This document shows, one piece after another, positions 42,886 to 54,607 of a stretch of 64,000 bases of DNA. A program made the translations under genes and the position numbers. Numbering within the stretch: the stretch's first letter is position 1; every line of letters starts with the position of its first letter. This DNA is from Amphiura filiformis. Taxonomy: Eukaryota > Echinodermata > Ophiuroidea > Amphilepidida > Amphiuridae. Under the pieces are notes generated by a model. It saw nothing but the letters and a program-made list of their open reading frames with translations. It did no database searches and was not told the DNA's origin. The stretch lies in contig NC_092647.1 of the NCBI RefSeq assembly GCF_039555335.1, positions 5,594,608-5,658,607 of the forward strand, in the 5' to 3' direction.

Positions 42886-42998
42886 TTTGCATAATTTCAC
42901 GATATTCGGGCACAATTTCAAGATATTTATGGACATTTGCATAATTTCACGATATTCGGGCATGTATGCAGTGCATAATTTCACGATATTCGGGCACA
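42886..42998 (+). repeat. Triple short repeat TGCATAATTTCACGATATTC
   Basis: Three copies of a ~25-bp unit (TGCATAATTTCACGATATTC + GGGCA) at about 42888, 42938 and 42971, plus a diverged one between the first two. Irregular spacing suggests a binding-site cluster or a decayed minisatellite. Confidence 0.7.
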
Positions 42999-43288
42999 CA
43001 GAACCCTTCTCGGGCACGACGTATCACATGCAATCATCATTCATATCTCACTCAGTCAGAATGCTGACTATAATTAGGGACCTACTTGAAAAATCCCAAT
43101 TGTAAATCTAAATGGTTATTTATGCACATGTAAACAAATGAACAATCTTTGACTTTTGGATATGGTATCAAAACACATGAATCCACGCCACGGCCAATTG
43201 TCTTTATATCCCTGGTCCCATCAACTCTATTTTTGAGGTGTGGTATTAATGCGGCTGTCAATTGCAATCCGCTCCCTAGAAATAATAG

Positions 43289-43965
43289 GTGTCCACCGCT
43301 CAGTCCGACACGCCGCTAGTCCGACAACACAAATTCCCTATACTTAGAGGTGCGTCAGTCCGAAATTGAAAAGCACGGCGCTAGTCCGAAAAAAAAGCAT
43401 GCATTAGTCCGAAAATAAAAACCACTGCAACAGTCCGACACGCTGCTAGTCCAAATCTGAAAGCAGTTTTCTGTCTGACACACCGTTAGTCCAAATCCGA
43501 AATACACTGCGCTAGTCCAAATTTAGAAAACACTTCTTCAGTCCGACACTGCGGTAGTCCAAAACTGAAAACCATGGTGCTAGTCCGAAACTGAAAACTA
43601 CAGCGCTAGTCCGAATCTGAAAAACACTGCACTAGTCCGAATCTGAAAAACACTGCACTAGTCCGAATATCAGACTATCGCAGTGTTTCCCCCAATTCAA
43701 ATTCGGACTAGCGCAGTGTTTTTCAAATTGGGACTAGCGCAATGGTTTTCAGTTTCGGACTAGCGCAATTTTTAGATTCAGACTAGCGCAGTGTCGGACT
43801 GAAGGAGTGTTTTCCAGATTCGGACTAGCGCAGTGGTTTTCATTTTCGGACTAGCGGCGTGTCGGACTGGCAGAGTGTATTTTAGATTTGGACTAGCGGC
43901 GTGTCGGACTGGTGCAGTGCATTTCAGATTCGGATTAGGGGCGTGTCGGACTAACGCCTGTACTC
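43289..43965. repeat. Palindromic minisatellite array, GCGCTAGTCCGAAACTGAAA units
   Basis: The left half (to about 43675) is a run of ~26-bp units built on CTAGTCCGAATCTGAAAAAC and CAGTCCGACACGCCG. The right half carries the same units inverted (TTTTTCAGATTCGGACTAG, CGGCGTGTCGGACTG). The orientation switch is at about 43680. It lies inside the Polinton's non-coding half. Confidence 0.9.
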
Positions 43966-44089
43966 GTTTAATAGTACCTGGGCCAAGTGATGTAACACAG
44001 TCACAGGGCTGTCAACTTGTTAGAATTACGGGACACGGTCACCCAGTCAGTCCAAACACCGTCAATCCGAACCCCTGTCAACCCAAAAC

Positions 44090-44290
44090 CTCAAAAAGAC
44101 GTCTTATTTTTAAAAATGCGACTTAATTTAAAAAGATGTCTTATTTCTAAAAAGGCGACTTAATTTAAAAAGACGTCTTATTTTTTTTAAAAGGCGTATT
44201 TTTACAAAAATCTCCGTTCTAAAATAAGTAGTCTTTTAAAATAAAGTCACCTTTTTTTCTGAAATGGCGACTTTAAAAAAAAGAAAGCCC
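44090..44290. repeat. Third palindromic array, AAAAAGACGTCTTATTTTTA units
   Basis: Left part: alternating AAAAAGACGTCTTATTTT and AAAAAGGCGACTTAATTT units. Right part: inverted forms (AAAATAAGTAGTCTTTT, AAAATAAAGTCACC). Switch near 44215. Same flip layout as the other two arrays. Confidence 0.75.
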
Positions 44291-45037
44291 CTCGGAAAAA
44301 GTTTAAGCAACGCTACAAAATAATGTACTGCAACACACTGAAAGATACGAGTGCTTCCACACTTTATATTTAATTTATTTCTATTTTATTTTTAATGTAC
44401 ATGATTTTTTTATGCAATACAGTATTACAATGAATAATTTTGTGTTAAAATGGAAAAATGAACAATTCAGTACCATATTCAACATGTTTAGAAAACAATA
44501 ATTTTCTTCCTGAAAATTGCAAAATATGCTCAATATTTTGGGCATGCACCATTTAACTTCAGGGGGGGGGGGGCTGGAAGATTTTTGACAAAAAATCCTC
44601 CCACTACATGAGCAAAAACCAAAAGCTACATATTGTACATGTAGTGCAAAAAAAAATAGCTGGAAAAAAATGCATGCCGTGAAAAATAACTTCGTATTTG
44701 TATTTGTATATAGTACTACACACAGTAAATACTCATGTGAAACATTATTTTTTGCATTTTTGTTAAACCATTGTTAAACCTCGTATACGACCTTGAACAC
44801 CATGAGGGTTCCCATAGTGCAGCTATGACTCAAGTTTGATATAAAATTGGATTGACTGAGTTTTAAATATTGGACAAGATGCAGTCGATTCCAATATTTT
44901 AAAACTCATAGTGAGACCAATAAATACTGGGCGTAAAGCATCCAATTTTATCATTATTATGTGTTGGATCCAATATTTCCACACACTTGGATTAAACAAA
45001 ACATATAAATAATGGTTGCAATAGGATTTGAACTGTT
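44291..45037. other. Polinton non-coding region
   Basis: AT-rich. The short inverted pair CCAATATTTTAAAACTCA / TGAGTTTTAAATATTGG at 44857-44910 forms a local hairpin. No gene. Confidence 0.4.
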
Positions 45038-45480
45038 CATATGTGTACATCCATTTCAAAAGCGATGCACTTGTCGGCTGCTACATGTGTCTCATTTCAA
45101 ATAATAGCTAGGAATAAATACCCGACTCATCTCAAGTGGAGGTCAATTCAAATCATCCCCAAGTCACATGGTTAAAAAGGAAGCCCCGCCAGATCATTTC
45201 TTCTGGGGTGAAACAAACCTGCCTGGTTATCAAATTAATCAGTGACAAGGTTATCTCTGAATTTGATAGATCCTAATTGATGTTTTAATGTTATTAATTT
45301 TAATGTTATTACATCAATTAGCATCAGAAGAACTGCTCTGGCAGGGCTTCCTCTTTAAGGAATGTTCTCTGTATTCTAAACCATGTGACTTGGGATGATT
45401 TGAAGTGACCTCCACTTGTGTTGAGTCTGACATGTAGCAGCCGACAAGTGCATCGTTTTGATATGGATGTACACACATGA
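45038..45480. mobile_element. Inverted-repeat element (MITE-like), ~443 bp
   Basis: Arms of about 150 bp (45038-45192 and 45330-45480): outer ATGTGTACATCCAT versus ATGGATGTACACACAT, inner AAGGAAGCCCCGCCAG versus CTGGCAGGGCTTCCT. Non-coding loop. A later passenger of the Polinton. Confidence 0.75.
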
Positions 45481-46482
45481 GATCAAAAAGCCTTACATTA
45501 ATTGTTGACACACTGACACACAGATGGGACAGACACACACACGACTCGTGATACCATAAGGTCTTTTCCTTAGGACGACCTAAAAATTAGTAGAAAACGA
45601 TAAGCTATGTTAAAAAAATTTGTCCCTAGGGTCAAATTTCATACTACAGGGGTCAAATTTACAAATGGTCAGATTTTGTCAAAAACCACGGCATGGTATA
45701 CCTCTGGTAATAACGATTCAGAAAATTATAGTTTGATCTATCTGTGGCATACTGTTTCAGAGTTCAAAAGGTCAGAATTAGGAGACGACTCACCAGCGGA
45801 ACACTTTGGCATATAGTTTTTGACAAAATCTGAACAATTTTGAAATTTGGACCCTGTTATATAAAATTTGACACCTGTTCAACCCAAGGAAATTTTTTGA
45901 ATATTTTAACAGAAAACGGAGATTGTCGTTTTGTACACATTTTTTTCTGATCTACAGACATTGATTAGAAGTTGATTTCTGAGGGTGCACAATTGAGTGA
46001 CTCCATCTTTTTCCAACTAAACTACATCTGGAACATCACCCTGTGGTTGCCTAATGTAATTTGCTACATTTATAAGCATGTGATGCATGTAATGCAGCGT
46101 AGAGTCTAATGGAAGTTAATGTCCATGTATATGGGAGCGAGTTCCAGTTGTGCAGTCTTTGGGAAGAACTTCTGCTGGAAGCAATCTGTAATGATACGAT
46201 GATACTTTTTGATGGTACTTTTGGGGGAGTGGATTAGGATTTCTGGTATTATCATTGGTGCTACGTTGATGGAGTTGAGGTAATTCCCTTGAGGTATTTC
46301 GCAAGCTGAAGGCGTAAAACTTGATATCCATTCTCCGGTTAACCGTTTTCCATGTGATGACGGTCTGAAGCCTCAGGGCTGTTTCATGGTTGGGTAATCA
46401 CCTGTGTATACAGCAAAAAGGAACAAAAAACAATTTAGTTTCAAAGTATGAAAATCAAATTGCAGCACTCGTTTTATACAGT
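45481..46482. other. Polinton non-coding region
   Basis: No gene or repeat recognised. Confidence 0.35.
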
Positions 46483-46489
46483 CTGAACA

Positions 46490-46637
46490 GTCGTGGCGGC
46501 ATCAGATATTTGTGCCGGAGGGGGCATTTCATTAAATTTCCACAAAATTGTGCCACAGGGGGGGGAACTGAGAGGAGATCTCCGACTGGGGATTATGAGT
46601 ACCCCCCCCCCCCCCGGCATGCACTGCACCGCCACTG
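46490..46637. mobile_element. hAT-like MITE, ~150 bp
   Basis: Ends with GTGGCGG and CCGCCACTG in inverted orientation, C- and G-runs inside, and CTGAACA on both sides (46483-46489 and 46638-46644). Resembles the hAT MITE at 25829 in end sequence and G-rich body. Confidence 0.6.
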
Positions 46638-47024
46638 CTGAACACACAATCCCATCACATGAACAGGCAATAAATGAATTTTGTATTTGAATGATTTCTT
46701 GCCCTGTTTTGTATACTGTACACATAAATTTTTAACTTCCCGACCAAAAACACGAGTTCCAAAGGAAATTCATCAGGTGGATTATTTGTGTTTAATTTGG
46801 ACAACCATGTATTTACATGTACATGTAGAACTTTGTTGTTGTTGGGCTCTGTCAAGTCAACAAATTACAAAGGAAAAAACAATCATGTTGTTTACCCTTC
46901 CTACATGATGCACAGATGCAGTACCGGTACATACTACATTACAGTTAACATGGTTAATACACCAGATTATTTTAGGAGTTCACTACATTCATAACATTTC
47001 TAATTTGCATGTACCACTCGGGGT

Positions 47025-47400
47025 GTCATCTCATCTCAGCTCCTATTAATTTTTTTTTTGTCAGAATTAAAAACCAACCCACAACTATTTATTCGGAAAA
47101 TATTCTTTGAAGAAGAAATAATTACAACGATCGACATGAAAATACAAAGCCAACAATTACATCACAAGCATGAAGTCTACGTGCAGCAATGCTACAGCTG
47201 ATTTTATCATGACGAATGATGACATAATGCACGAATATCATTCTTTGCCTGGATCCGGGAAGTCATCTCATCTCGGAAACAATAAAGGATGTACTACAAA
47301 ACATCAGAATTAAAAACCAAACCACCAAGTCAAGTATTTATTCGGAAAAAAGAAGGAAATAAAATTCATATTGCGATCGACACGGCATGTGAAAATGCAA
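47025..47400 (+). repeat. Tandem duplication, ~240-bp period
   Basis: 47025-47155 and 47262-47400 share TCATCTCATCTCGG-like, CAGAATTAAAAACCAA, TATTTATTCGGAAAA and CGATCGACA blocks in the same order. Confidence 0.65.
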
Positions 47401-48824
47401 TCATATCCACACGTACGAATGCATGCAACCAAACAGCCAAAGAAACTCTCTCTGACCCGCGTACCCGGGCTCAAACCAAGTAACAATCGAATATTTAGGT
47501 ACACAAAGACTCATACTTACCAATATATCCCAAAACATTCAATCAAACTTGATATTTTCCACAATTTCATAGCAGATTCCATCATTCTGTTCTGATCACA
47601 CTCGCTGTCCACTCACCACTCGTGAATCGTGACCTCGGGTTTGTTTACAACTTGGTAGCCCGATATCGATTGATCGCTGCTTTGTATACATTTGGCTGAT
47701 CCCCGTTTTTTCAGCAAATTTGGCCGAAATTAGGACAACTTTCACAGACTGTTTTGCCGTCTAAACCTGAATCGTTAGTGAAAAAAATGAGCATAGACAC
47801 GAAGGGGAACCACTGTGAACAAGGGATCGTCTTGATTTCACTAACGATTCAGGTTTAATGCCTATAAAGTGAGTTCAAAGATGGGGAGTTTCAGACGGGA
47901 ACACACGCAAGAGAATAGGGTGTAATTTGAAACGCTTGCGAACACGCAGGAGTTTCGGAGCGAGTTCTGCTGTATGCAGGGATACTAGCGATATCTTCTC
48001 TTCTACAGGATATAGCGGACTGCGTTTTATTAGCTTTATACCGATGGATTTGTACACGATTAATAGTGGTGGGATAGTACTGATGGTGAACATGCATGGA
48101 TAATTATGGATGATGATTTCATTTCATCTTATTAACATCTTTAACAGACCTACAGAAGTACAGGAATACAATGTTTTGATGTCATTTTCCATTGATAGGG
48201 ACACACGGTATGTTAAACTAGTTTATATCTATAGGCCTATATATAATACTACTACTAAAAACAACAACAACAACAAGTTGCGTTTGTTTTTTTCTTTTAT
48301 TATTGATGGTTTTTAAAAAAACACCTTTATTTTTATTATTAGGCCTAAGTGTCGGTAGACCTATACTGTATTTATGTGAAATGTGAAACTTAAAAATTGA
48401 ACTTGGTAATAAAGTTAAACTTTCTTGCTGGAATTATGTAAATGGTCAAGGTCTCTAATATTATGAGTTTCTATGCACGAAAAGATCACTGATCATGCTG
48501 ATATATCATATAGGTATACTTGTATTTAACCTTTATGTTTACATGACTTGTTATATCAAACAAGTTGTGTTTGTTATATGTGACGTATTGTGTTAATTAT
48601 ACGTGACGTATGAGCTGTGTAAAGTTAGAGTTACGTAATGGTCACAGGAAACAGGAAACTGTCCAGCATTTGATATCATATAAATAATGGTCAGTAATTT
48701 TCACATTAACATTTTATTTGTTTCATTCAGTTTAACTTAATTTTCTATTTTACTAGGCCCAGGCTTCGATTTATTTATATAATTATAAATTGACATATTA
48801 ATATTTATTAACAATTTTATAAAA
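47401..48824. other. Polinton non-coding region with a 20-bp hairpin
   Basis: TAAACCTGAATCGTTAGTGA (47760-47779) is repeated inverted at about 47839-47858 around a 60-bp loop. Otherwise no gene was recognised. Confidence 0.4.
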
Positions 48825-50150
48825 TGCATTGAATGAACTGAAATGATTCAATTCGAATGAAATGAATTTTATTAAAATAAAATCAATTCATATGAAACGA
48901 AATAAAATGAATGAATTAATAAAATCAAACGAAGTGAATTCATTCAAATGAAATTAAGTTAAACTGAATTAAATTACATTAAAATCAGATGAACTAAAAT
49001 GAAATGAATTAGTTCCAGGGTGGACCGGTCAAAACCTGTTTTGTCCGGTTAAAACCAGGTTTAAACCGGCCAAGACCGGACAAAACTGGTCAAATCTGGT
49101 CAAAACCTAATTTGTATTTTAGAGTTAAATGAAGTTGATGTATCCTGTATAACTATAACATAACTATAACCGCTACTTGGATAATAATAGAATAATATGA
49201 TTTATTTATCACTTAATTAATAAATAAATCATTAATTAAGAAAATATAGATAAAAAATGTCCCTTCAAAAGCCAAGTACTTAAACAGCAAATGTTAATGA
49301 ATGATATGAAAAATTACTAGTACCGTTCCTCTAATTAGATTAAACTATGAGGGCTGTGAGCAGGAGGGTATATTTTACATGAAACATTGATAAGAAATAT
49401 TTTGGAACTGTAAAATTGAAACTTGTTCTGTAGTCCGTTGAAGAAATTTATGCCAAAAACTTAGTCTCAACATGGACATGTTAATAAGAAAACTATTAAA
49501 AACCAACGGGGGTTGGGGGGGGGGGCATTGCTTTTAAACTTTTCATAATTAGGCTAATGGATTTAAACTCTAGCATCGCCACTACAAGGAGTATGCTTAA
49601 CAGTGACATCAATTTGTTTGTTTGTTGCACTTGTGGGATACTGGCATACAGTGTTTGTATTTTATGTCAAGTGAGGTAAATTTTTCCTTAGTTTAATTTG
49701 ATTTTGTAGCATCAAAATGGTTTTGACCACTTTTTAACAGGCCAACCCTGATTAATTCAAATGAAATAAATTAAACTGAATTAAAATACATTGAAATCGA
49801 ATAAATTAAAACGAAATGAATTAGGCCTAATTCAAATGAAATAAATTAAACTGAATTAAAATACATTGAAATCAAATGAATTAAAACGAAATGAATTAAT
49901 CCCAATGAAATAAATTAAAAAGAAATAAATTACATTGAAATGAAATGAATTAAAACGAAATGAATTAATTGAAATGAAATAAATGACACTGGAACAAAAT
50001 TACATTGAAATTAAATTAATTCAAACGAAATTAATTAATTCAAACGAAATAAAAATGAAATAAATTACATCGAAATTAAATTAATTAAAATGAAAATCAA
50101 TTGATTCAAATGAAATAATATGAAATAAAATAAAAGCGACTCTTTCATCA
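48825..50150 (-). repeat. Polinton right subterminal AT-rich array
   Basis: Runs of degenerate AAATGAATTAAAACGAAATG units; an inverted shorter counterpart lies at 28750-28880. Much longer on this side and split by the MITE at 49016-49750. Confidence 0.75.
49016..49750. mobile_element. hAT-type MITE in the Polinton right arm, 735 bp
   Basis: Ends CAGGGTGGACCGG and GGCCAACCCTG, with a TCAAAACC / GGTTTTGA subterminal pair. A near-perfect 8-bp duplication flanks it: ATTAGTTC (49008-49015) and ATTAATTC (49751-49758). The left side holds repeated CCGGTCAAAACC-type motifs. Non-coding. Confidence 0.75.
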
Positions 50151-50533
50151 TATCTATCATATTCATGACACCACATTTCGCCACGCCCATCTCGTGAATA
50201 TTCATTTAAATCAGCATATATAAATATTCATATATGCTAATTAGCCACGCCCGTCTCATGAATATTCATATATGCTAATTAGCCACGCCCAGCTCATGAA
50301 TATTCATATATACTAATTAGCCACGCCCAGCTCATGAATATTCAAATCGATCTTTGACCCCCTGATGACCTTTGACCCTAGGTGACCTTTGACCTCGGTT
50401 GACCTTTGACCCGGAAGTGACGTCATCGTGACCTTTGACACGTGATGACCTTTGACCTCGGTTGACCTTTGACCCGGAAGTGACGTCATCGTGACCTTTG
50501 ACCTAGCGTACAAAAAAGCCCACACTTACTACT
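50150..50533 (-). repeat. Polinton right terminal inverted repeat
   Basis: Inverse of 28333-28750. The outer ~130 bp are identical to the left end; inner units differ in number: two CRE-bearing units here (TGACGTCA at 50418 and 50481) versus three at the left. Confidence 0.92.
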
Positions 50534-51091
50534 TGCTCCTTTCTTTTTAGTTTTATTTGATTGATTCGCTGAGTGCAGTGAATCGTGATTGATTGTTTTT
50601 CACTTTATATAATTCAGAAATTTGTAGGCCTGCTAAGTCTGTCTTGTTGATTTTCATCCCAAATTCGATTTACAAATAATTGCTTTTTAATATTGTTGTT
50701 GTTGCCTACCCTTAGGGCTACATTGTAATCAGATGAATAGCAGCATTGATTTCATCAAAGATATCAAGGCTATAAATTCAAAATCAACACATTTTCCAGG
50801 GCGTAGCTTGACGAAGTGCCCCCCATCAATTTTAAAATTTATAAAATCCTTGTGAAAATTGCCGAAAACGGCTTGTGCCCCCCCCCCCCCCCCACCCCAC
50901 CCCGGCATCCGAGCTCCGGGCACGAGCTAAGCCAAGTTTCATAGCCTTTTCATGTCTTGACCGTGGATCGATATTCTATTGTAAGTAGGCCTACGTCCCG
51001 GTACGCTTGTTCATTTTCTGCATGGCTGTTTCTGTTATGAACTTACGCCCCTCTGAAATCAAGCGCGTGAAAAACTCTCGGCTAACCTTAA

Positions 51092-51252
51092 AAGAGTCAT
51101 AATCCTATTGAGCAGGATAATTGAATCTTCCACTCTCTCACACTGTGTCTATAGAATGACACCCATAAACCACACACAGTTAAATTCATACAATACATAT
51201 AAGAGCTTATGGTTTGAAAAGACCGCCACACTTGATATAATTTTGCAACGTT
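51092..51252. other. Spacer between copies B and C
   Basis: About 160 bp of unique sequence between two TTAA sites; the copies lie tail to tail. Confidence 0.6.
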
Positions 51253-51256
51253 AAGG

Positions 51257-52520
51257 TTAGCTGAGAGTTTTCATGCGCTTGATTTCAGAGGGCGTAAGTT
51301 CATAACAGAAACAGCCATGCAGAAAATGAACAAGCGTACCGGGACGTAGGCCTACTTACAATAGAATATCGATCCACGGTCAAGACATGAAAAGGCTATG
51401 AAACTTGGCTTAGCTCGTGCCCGGAGCTCGGATGCCGGGGGGTGGCGGGGGGGGGGGGGGGGCACACGCCGTTTTCGGCAATTTTCACAAGGATTTTATC
51501 AATTTTAAAATTGATTGGGGGCACTTCGTCAAGCTACGCCCTGGAAAATGTGTTGATTTTGAAGTTATAGCCTTGATATCTTTGATGAAATCAATGCTGC
51601 TATTCCCCTGATTACAATGTAAGGGTAGGCAACAACAACAATATCAAAAAGCAATTATTTGTAAATCGAATTTGTGATGAAAATCAAGACAGACTTAGCA
51701 GGCCTACAAATTTCTGAATTATATAAAGTGAAAAACAATCAATCACGAATACAGATAGGCCTATAGTGAAAAAGAGAAAGAAAGAGAGAGAAAGAAAATG
51801 AACGAGAAAGAAAGAAAGAAAGAAAGAAAGAAATGGAAAAAAAAAGAAATGAAAAAAGAAAGGGAGAAAGAAAAGAGGAAAGAAAGGAAGTAAAAATGAG
51901 AAAAGAGAAAAAAAGAAGAAAATTCAGCCACACGGAGACTCGAACCCACAAAAATATTTCATATTAGACTCCCAGTCCAACGCTCTATCCACTCGGCCAT
52001 AGATCAGCTTACGCAATTGACTGTTCTCAAAGCGGATCATATAACTATAATTGGATGCAATTACATGATTACAATCGCGTCCGCATTATGGCTCTTAGAA
52101 TAAACACGAATGTCGGCGCTGAAATTTTGAACGAACTGATGGAGGAAAACCTCGTTTTTTGCAAAACTAGCTTCGATTTGGATTGAAAATCAAATGGAAT
52201 AGCAATTGGCAGAATGTTGAGAAATAATGTAGGTATTCAGATGTCTAAATTAACGTCTCGTAATCAAGATATCGATAATTTCACAAACCAGCTTTTTCTC
52301 AACCAAATTCTCCAAATTTTTCCCCCAAAACGGGCTTTTAAAATTTAATCGGTACTGTATTCGGTTCTTCCCCATGGCAACATTATTTCTGTGATCGATT
52401 TGTAATACAATACGAAAAAGAAGAAAACAATCGCTCGGTGTAGATTTATACGGAGCGCACATTTGAAAAAAACCTCATGGAACGTGTTTTTGATCTTGTG
52501 AACATGGTGGGTAAAAATGC
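51257..52520 (-). mobile_element. TTAA transposon, copy C, truncated
   Basis: Begins with TTAA then GGTTAG (the right end of the family, inverted) and runs through the right arm, pyrimidine tract, tRNA-like unit and central block. It stops at about 52520, so it lacks the ~190 bp left end that copies A, B and D have. Close to copies A and B in sequence. Confidence 0.85.
51926..52008 (-). other. tRNA-like pol III unit inside copy C
   Basis: Minus-strand A box at 51989-51999 and B box at 51935-51947, nearly identical to copies A and B. Confidence 0.6.
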
Positions 52521-53806
52521 ATATGGGCCTTTCCCAACGCAAACTTTTAGATTAGGATTTGTTGCTTTATAATCATGAGTGACAGCTCCCAGACATATAT
52601 TTGTGTACTCATTCCCAATAATCCACTTGTCACACCCCAAATCCACTTGTCCGAAGTAAACAGCTTAAAAGTTCCTATCATCCAGCTCTTGTGTGCAGCA
52701 GAGCAGCAGTGCATGCACAGTTTCTCCAGGGTAGTCAAGACAATGATGTAATAACCACTCAGCCAATCAGATGAGCCCACTTCGATGTCACTGCTGTGAG
52801 ATGTAAATGTCACTTGTAATGATCAATCAATAAAGTACTATGCATCAATGGGGGTGACGAGTGCATGGAGAGATGCATGTCCCTCATGATAGCGATCTTC
52901 TATTAAAACAAGAACAAAATAATGATAATAACACAAATGAAAGGGAATAAGCCAAAATAATTAATGTGATTGTATGTTATGCATACTGATGAGCTCTGAA
53001 TGAGCATGCATGCTTGAATCATTATTTAGTTCTCAAAATTACTAAATGCAAAGGCAAATATTTAGCGCAGCAGTTGCCATGGTTTTGGTTTTGTTTTAAA
53101 TTCGTTCATATGGAAAAACCTTGCGTGAACCGTACCCGGGTGTGGTTATCATTGTATAGTGTACATGTAGGGCTATGTAATATTATATTATTATTAGGCC
53201 AATTTTAAAATAATTGGTGCATAAAATGAAAAATTCGTTTGAGCCTACGCCCGAGCCTACGTCCCTTCGTTTTTGGAAAAACACTAGCCTAGTGTGGAGG
53301 GATGTTTTGTTTTTTTAAACAACCAGAAAAGGCCAATTTTATTTTATTTTTTTAAGATTGTGAGGGTTTAATAGGCTAGGCCCCTTAGAGTTCCGACCAC
53401 AAAAAATGTGAAAGCGATTCATGCCCGGATTCATGCTAACTAAAACTTGTTTATCAGCATAATTTTACATTTAGCTTAAATACCTGGGTATTAAAAACTT
53501 TAAAAAACTCAAAATAAGTTGATTATGGACTGAACGTGATCGTGAGGAGGGAAGGGGAGGTGAAACAAATTTTTTTGCAGTGGCCTAAATTGTGTTTTCA
53601 AATAAAATGCGAGTTATTCCAGGGAGTTATTTTATAATTGATGCGATCAAGCAACATCAGTCGGAACTCGGAAATTTGGAGATTTAGCTGAAAAATACTT
53701 TTTATTATTATTATTATTATTAGTGTTATTATTATTATTTATAATATATTATTATTATTATTTTTTAGTGTTATTATTATTATTTATTATTTGTTTATGT
53801 TCATTA

Positions 53807-53838
<32 letters not shown>

Positions 53839-54484
53839 GTTGTATTCTTTATTTTACATACTAATAATATAGGTCTACGCTTATTTTGTTCAACATTTTT
53901 CATTCCGACATTTTTACAATATTTATAAATAATATTTACAAAAATATTTATATAATTAGGCTATTTTTATTTTTTTAATATAAATTTATTTTCATGGTAA
54001 ATACTGCCGGCTAATTTTGTTTTCTCCCCAAGACTTGAGTAAATTATAATGTTTCAGGTTGCGTACTAGGACCTGGGAGTCAGGTTCTTGGGTTCTTTTA
54101 TTATATCAAAAATATTTATCAAGTAGATTTCCAAATTTCCCAGACACTTGACCCTCTTCTACTGGGCATGTATTGTTCTTTCAAGTGTAAGTTATTTGCA
54201 TATCAATAACTGTTTACTTTGCTAGCGATCCCATTCATGAGTTGCCATGGAGCGATCCCCAAACAATGAAGCTTGATGGGCAAGTTCATTCAGTCACCAT
54301 GAGTACACAGCAGTACAGCACACTTTCAGCCTGCGCATCATATTGACAGGACGTCTAGATTTCATCATCTCGTTTAATATCTGTAATATGTACATCATCT
54401 CGTCAGTACTGCATCTCGTATCGAATTACCCTCGTATCGAATTACCCTCGTATCTGCATCTGCACCTGATATCACCCACACAAT
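52521..54484. other. No recognised gene; ATT microsatellite
   Basis: A TTA/TTATT microsatellite at 53699-53838. The last 130 bp are probable 5' leader of the gene starting at 54485, with a tandem TCGTATCGAATTACCC pair at 54415-54450. Confidence 0.45.
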
Positions 54485-54601
54485 ATGGCCGCAGAAGCAG
54501 TTGATTCGGAAGGCACATGGTCCAGATGTCATGTGAAGGAGGAGAAAGAGGGTTTCCGCCATGTCTCCTTCGTGGGCTGGGGGCCCAAACACGACAGATG
54601 G
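54485..54601 (+). CDS. First coding exon, chromo-barrel/Tudor-knot-like
   Basis: ATG in good context (ACAATATGG), 39 codons, then a GTGAGC donor at 54602-54607. Reads MAAEAVDSEGTWSRC, HVKEEKEGFRHVSFVGWGPK, HDRW. The W..C.V......VSFVGW..KHDRW pattern resembles the Tudor-knot/chromo-barrel fold of MRG15/MSL3-type chromatin proteins (GW...WDEWV). It ends in phase 0. Splicing to the 60-kb exons is inferred from strand and phase; exons could exist in between. Confidence 0.6.
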
Positions 54602-54607
54602 GTGAGC

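Larger units (their letters stand above)
28333..50533. mobile_element. Polinton (Maverick), 22.2 kb, fossil, nearly whole
   Basis: Starts AGTAGTAAGTGTGGG and ends with its inverse; a perfect TGCTCC duplication (28327-28332 and 50534-50539) is the 6-bp duplication and AG...CT-type end expected of Polintons. It encodes the hallmark set: protein-primed polymerase B, retroviral-type integrase, packaging ATPase, adenain-like protease, and major and minor capsid proteins. One gene (PC4-like) is on the plus strand, all the others on the minus strand. The protease looks broken in about two places; the other parts look intact. The right 7 kb contains later MITE and minisatellite insertions. Identical outermost ends (over 120 bp) indicate a young insertion. 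Confidence 0.95.
27388..51087 (+). mobile_element. TTAA-flanked DNA transposon, copy B, split by the Polinton
   Basis: Left part 27388-28332, right part 50534-51087, with TTAA at 27384-27387 and 51088-51091. Adding the parts (less the duplicated 6 bp) gives about 1.49 kb, the same as copy A without its LINE. The two copies are very similar, so both are fairly young and the Polinton is younger still. No transposase. Confidence 0.88.

Noticed and set aside
47875-48097. Two overlapping minus-strand frames of ~70 codons
   Set aside because: No domain, no splice or promoter support, and overlapping in two frames.
27388-52520. Copies B and C as the two long end repeats of one large transposon
   Set aside because: Each has its own TTAA-flanked end, copy C is truncated, and copies A and D stand alone at the same length.
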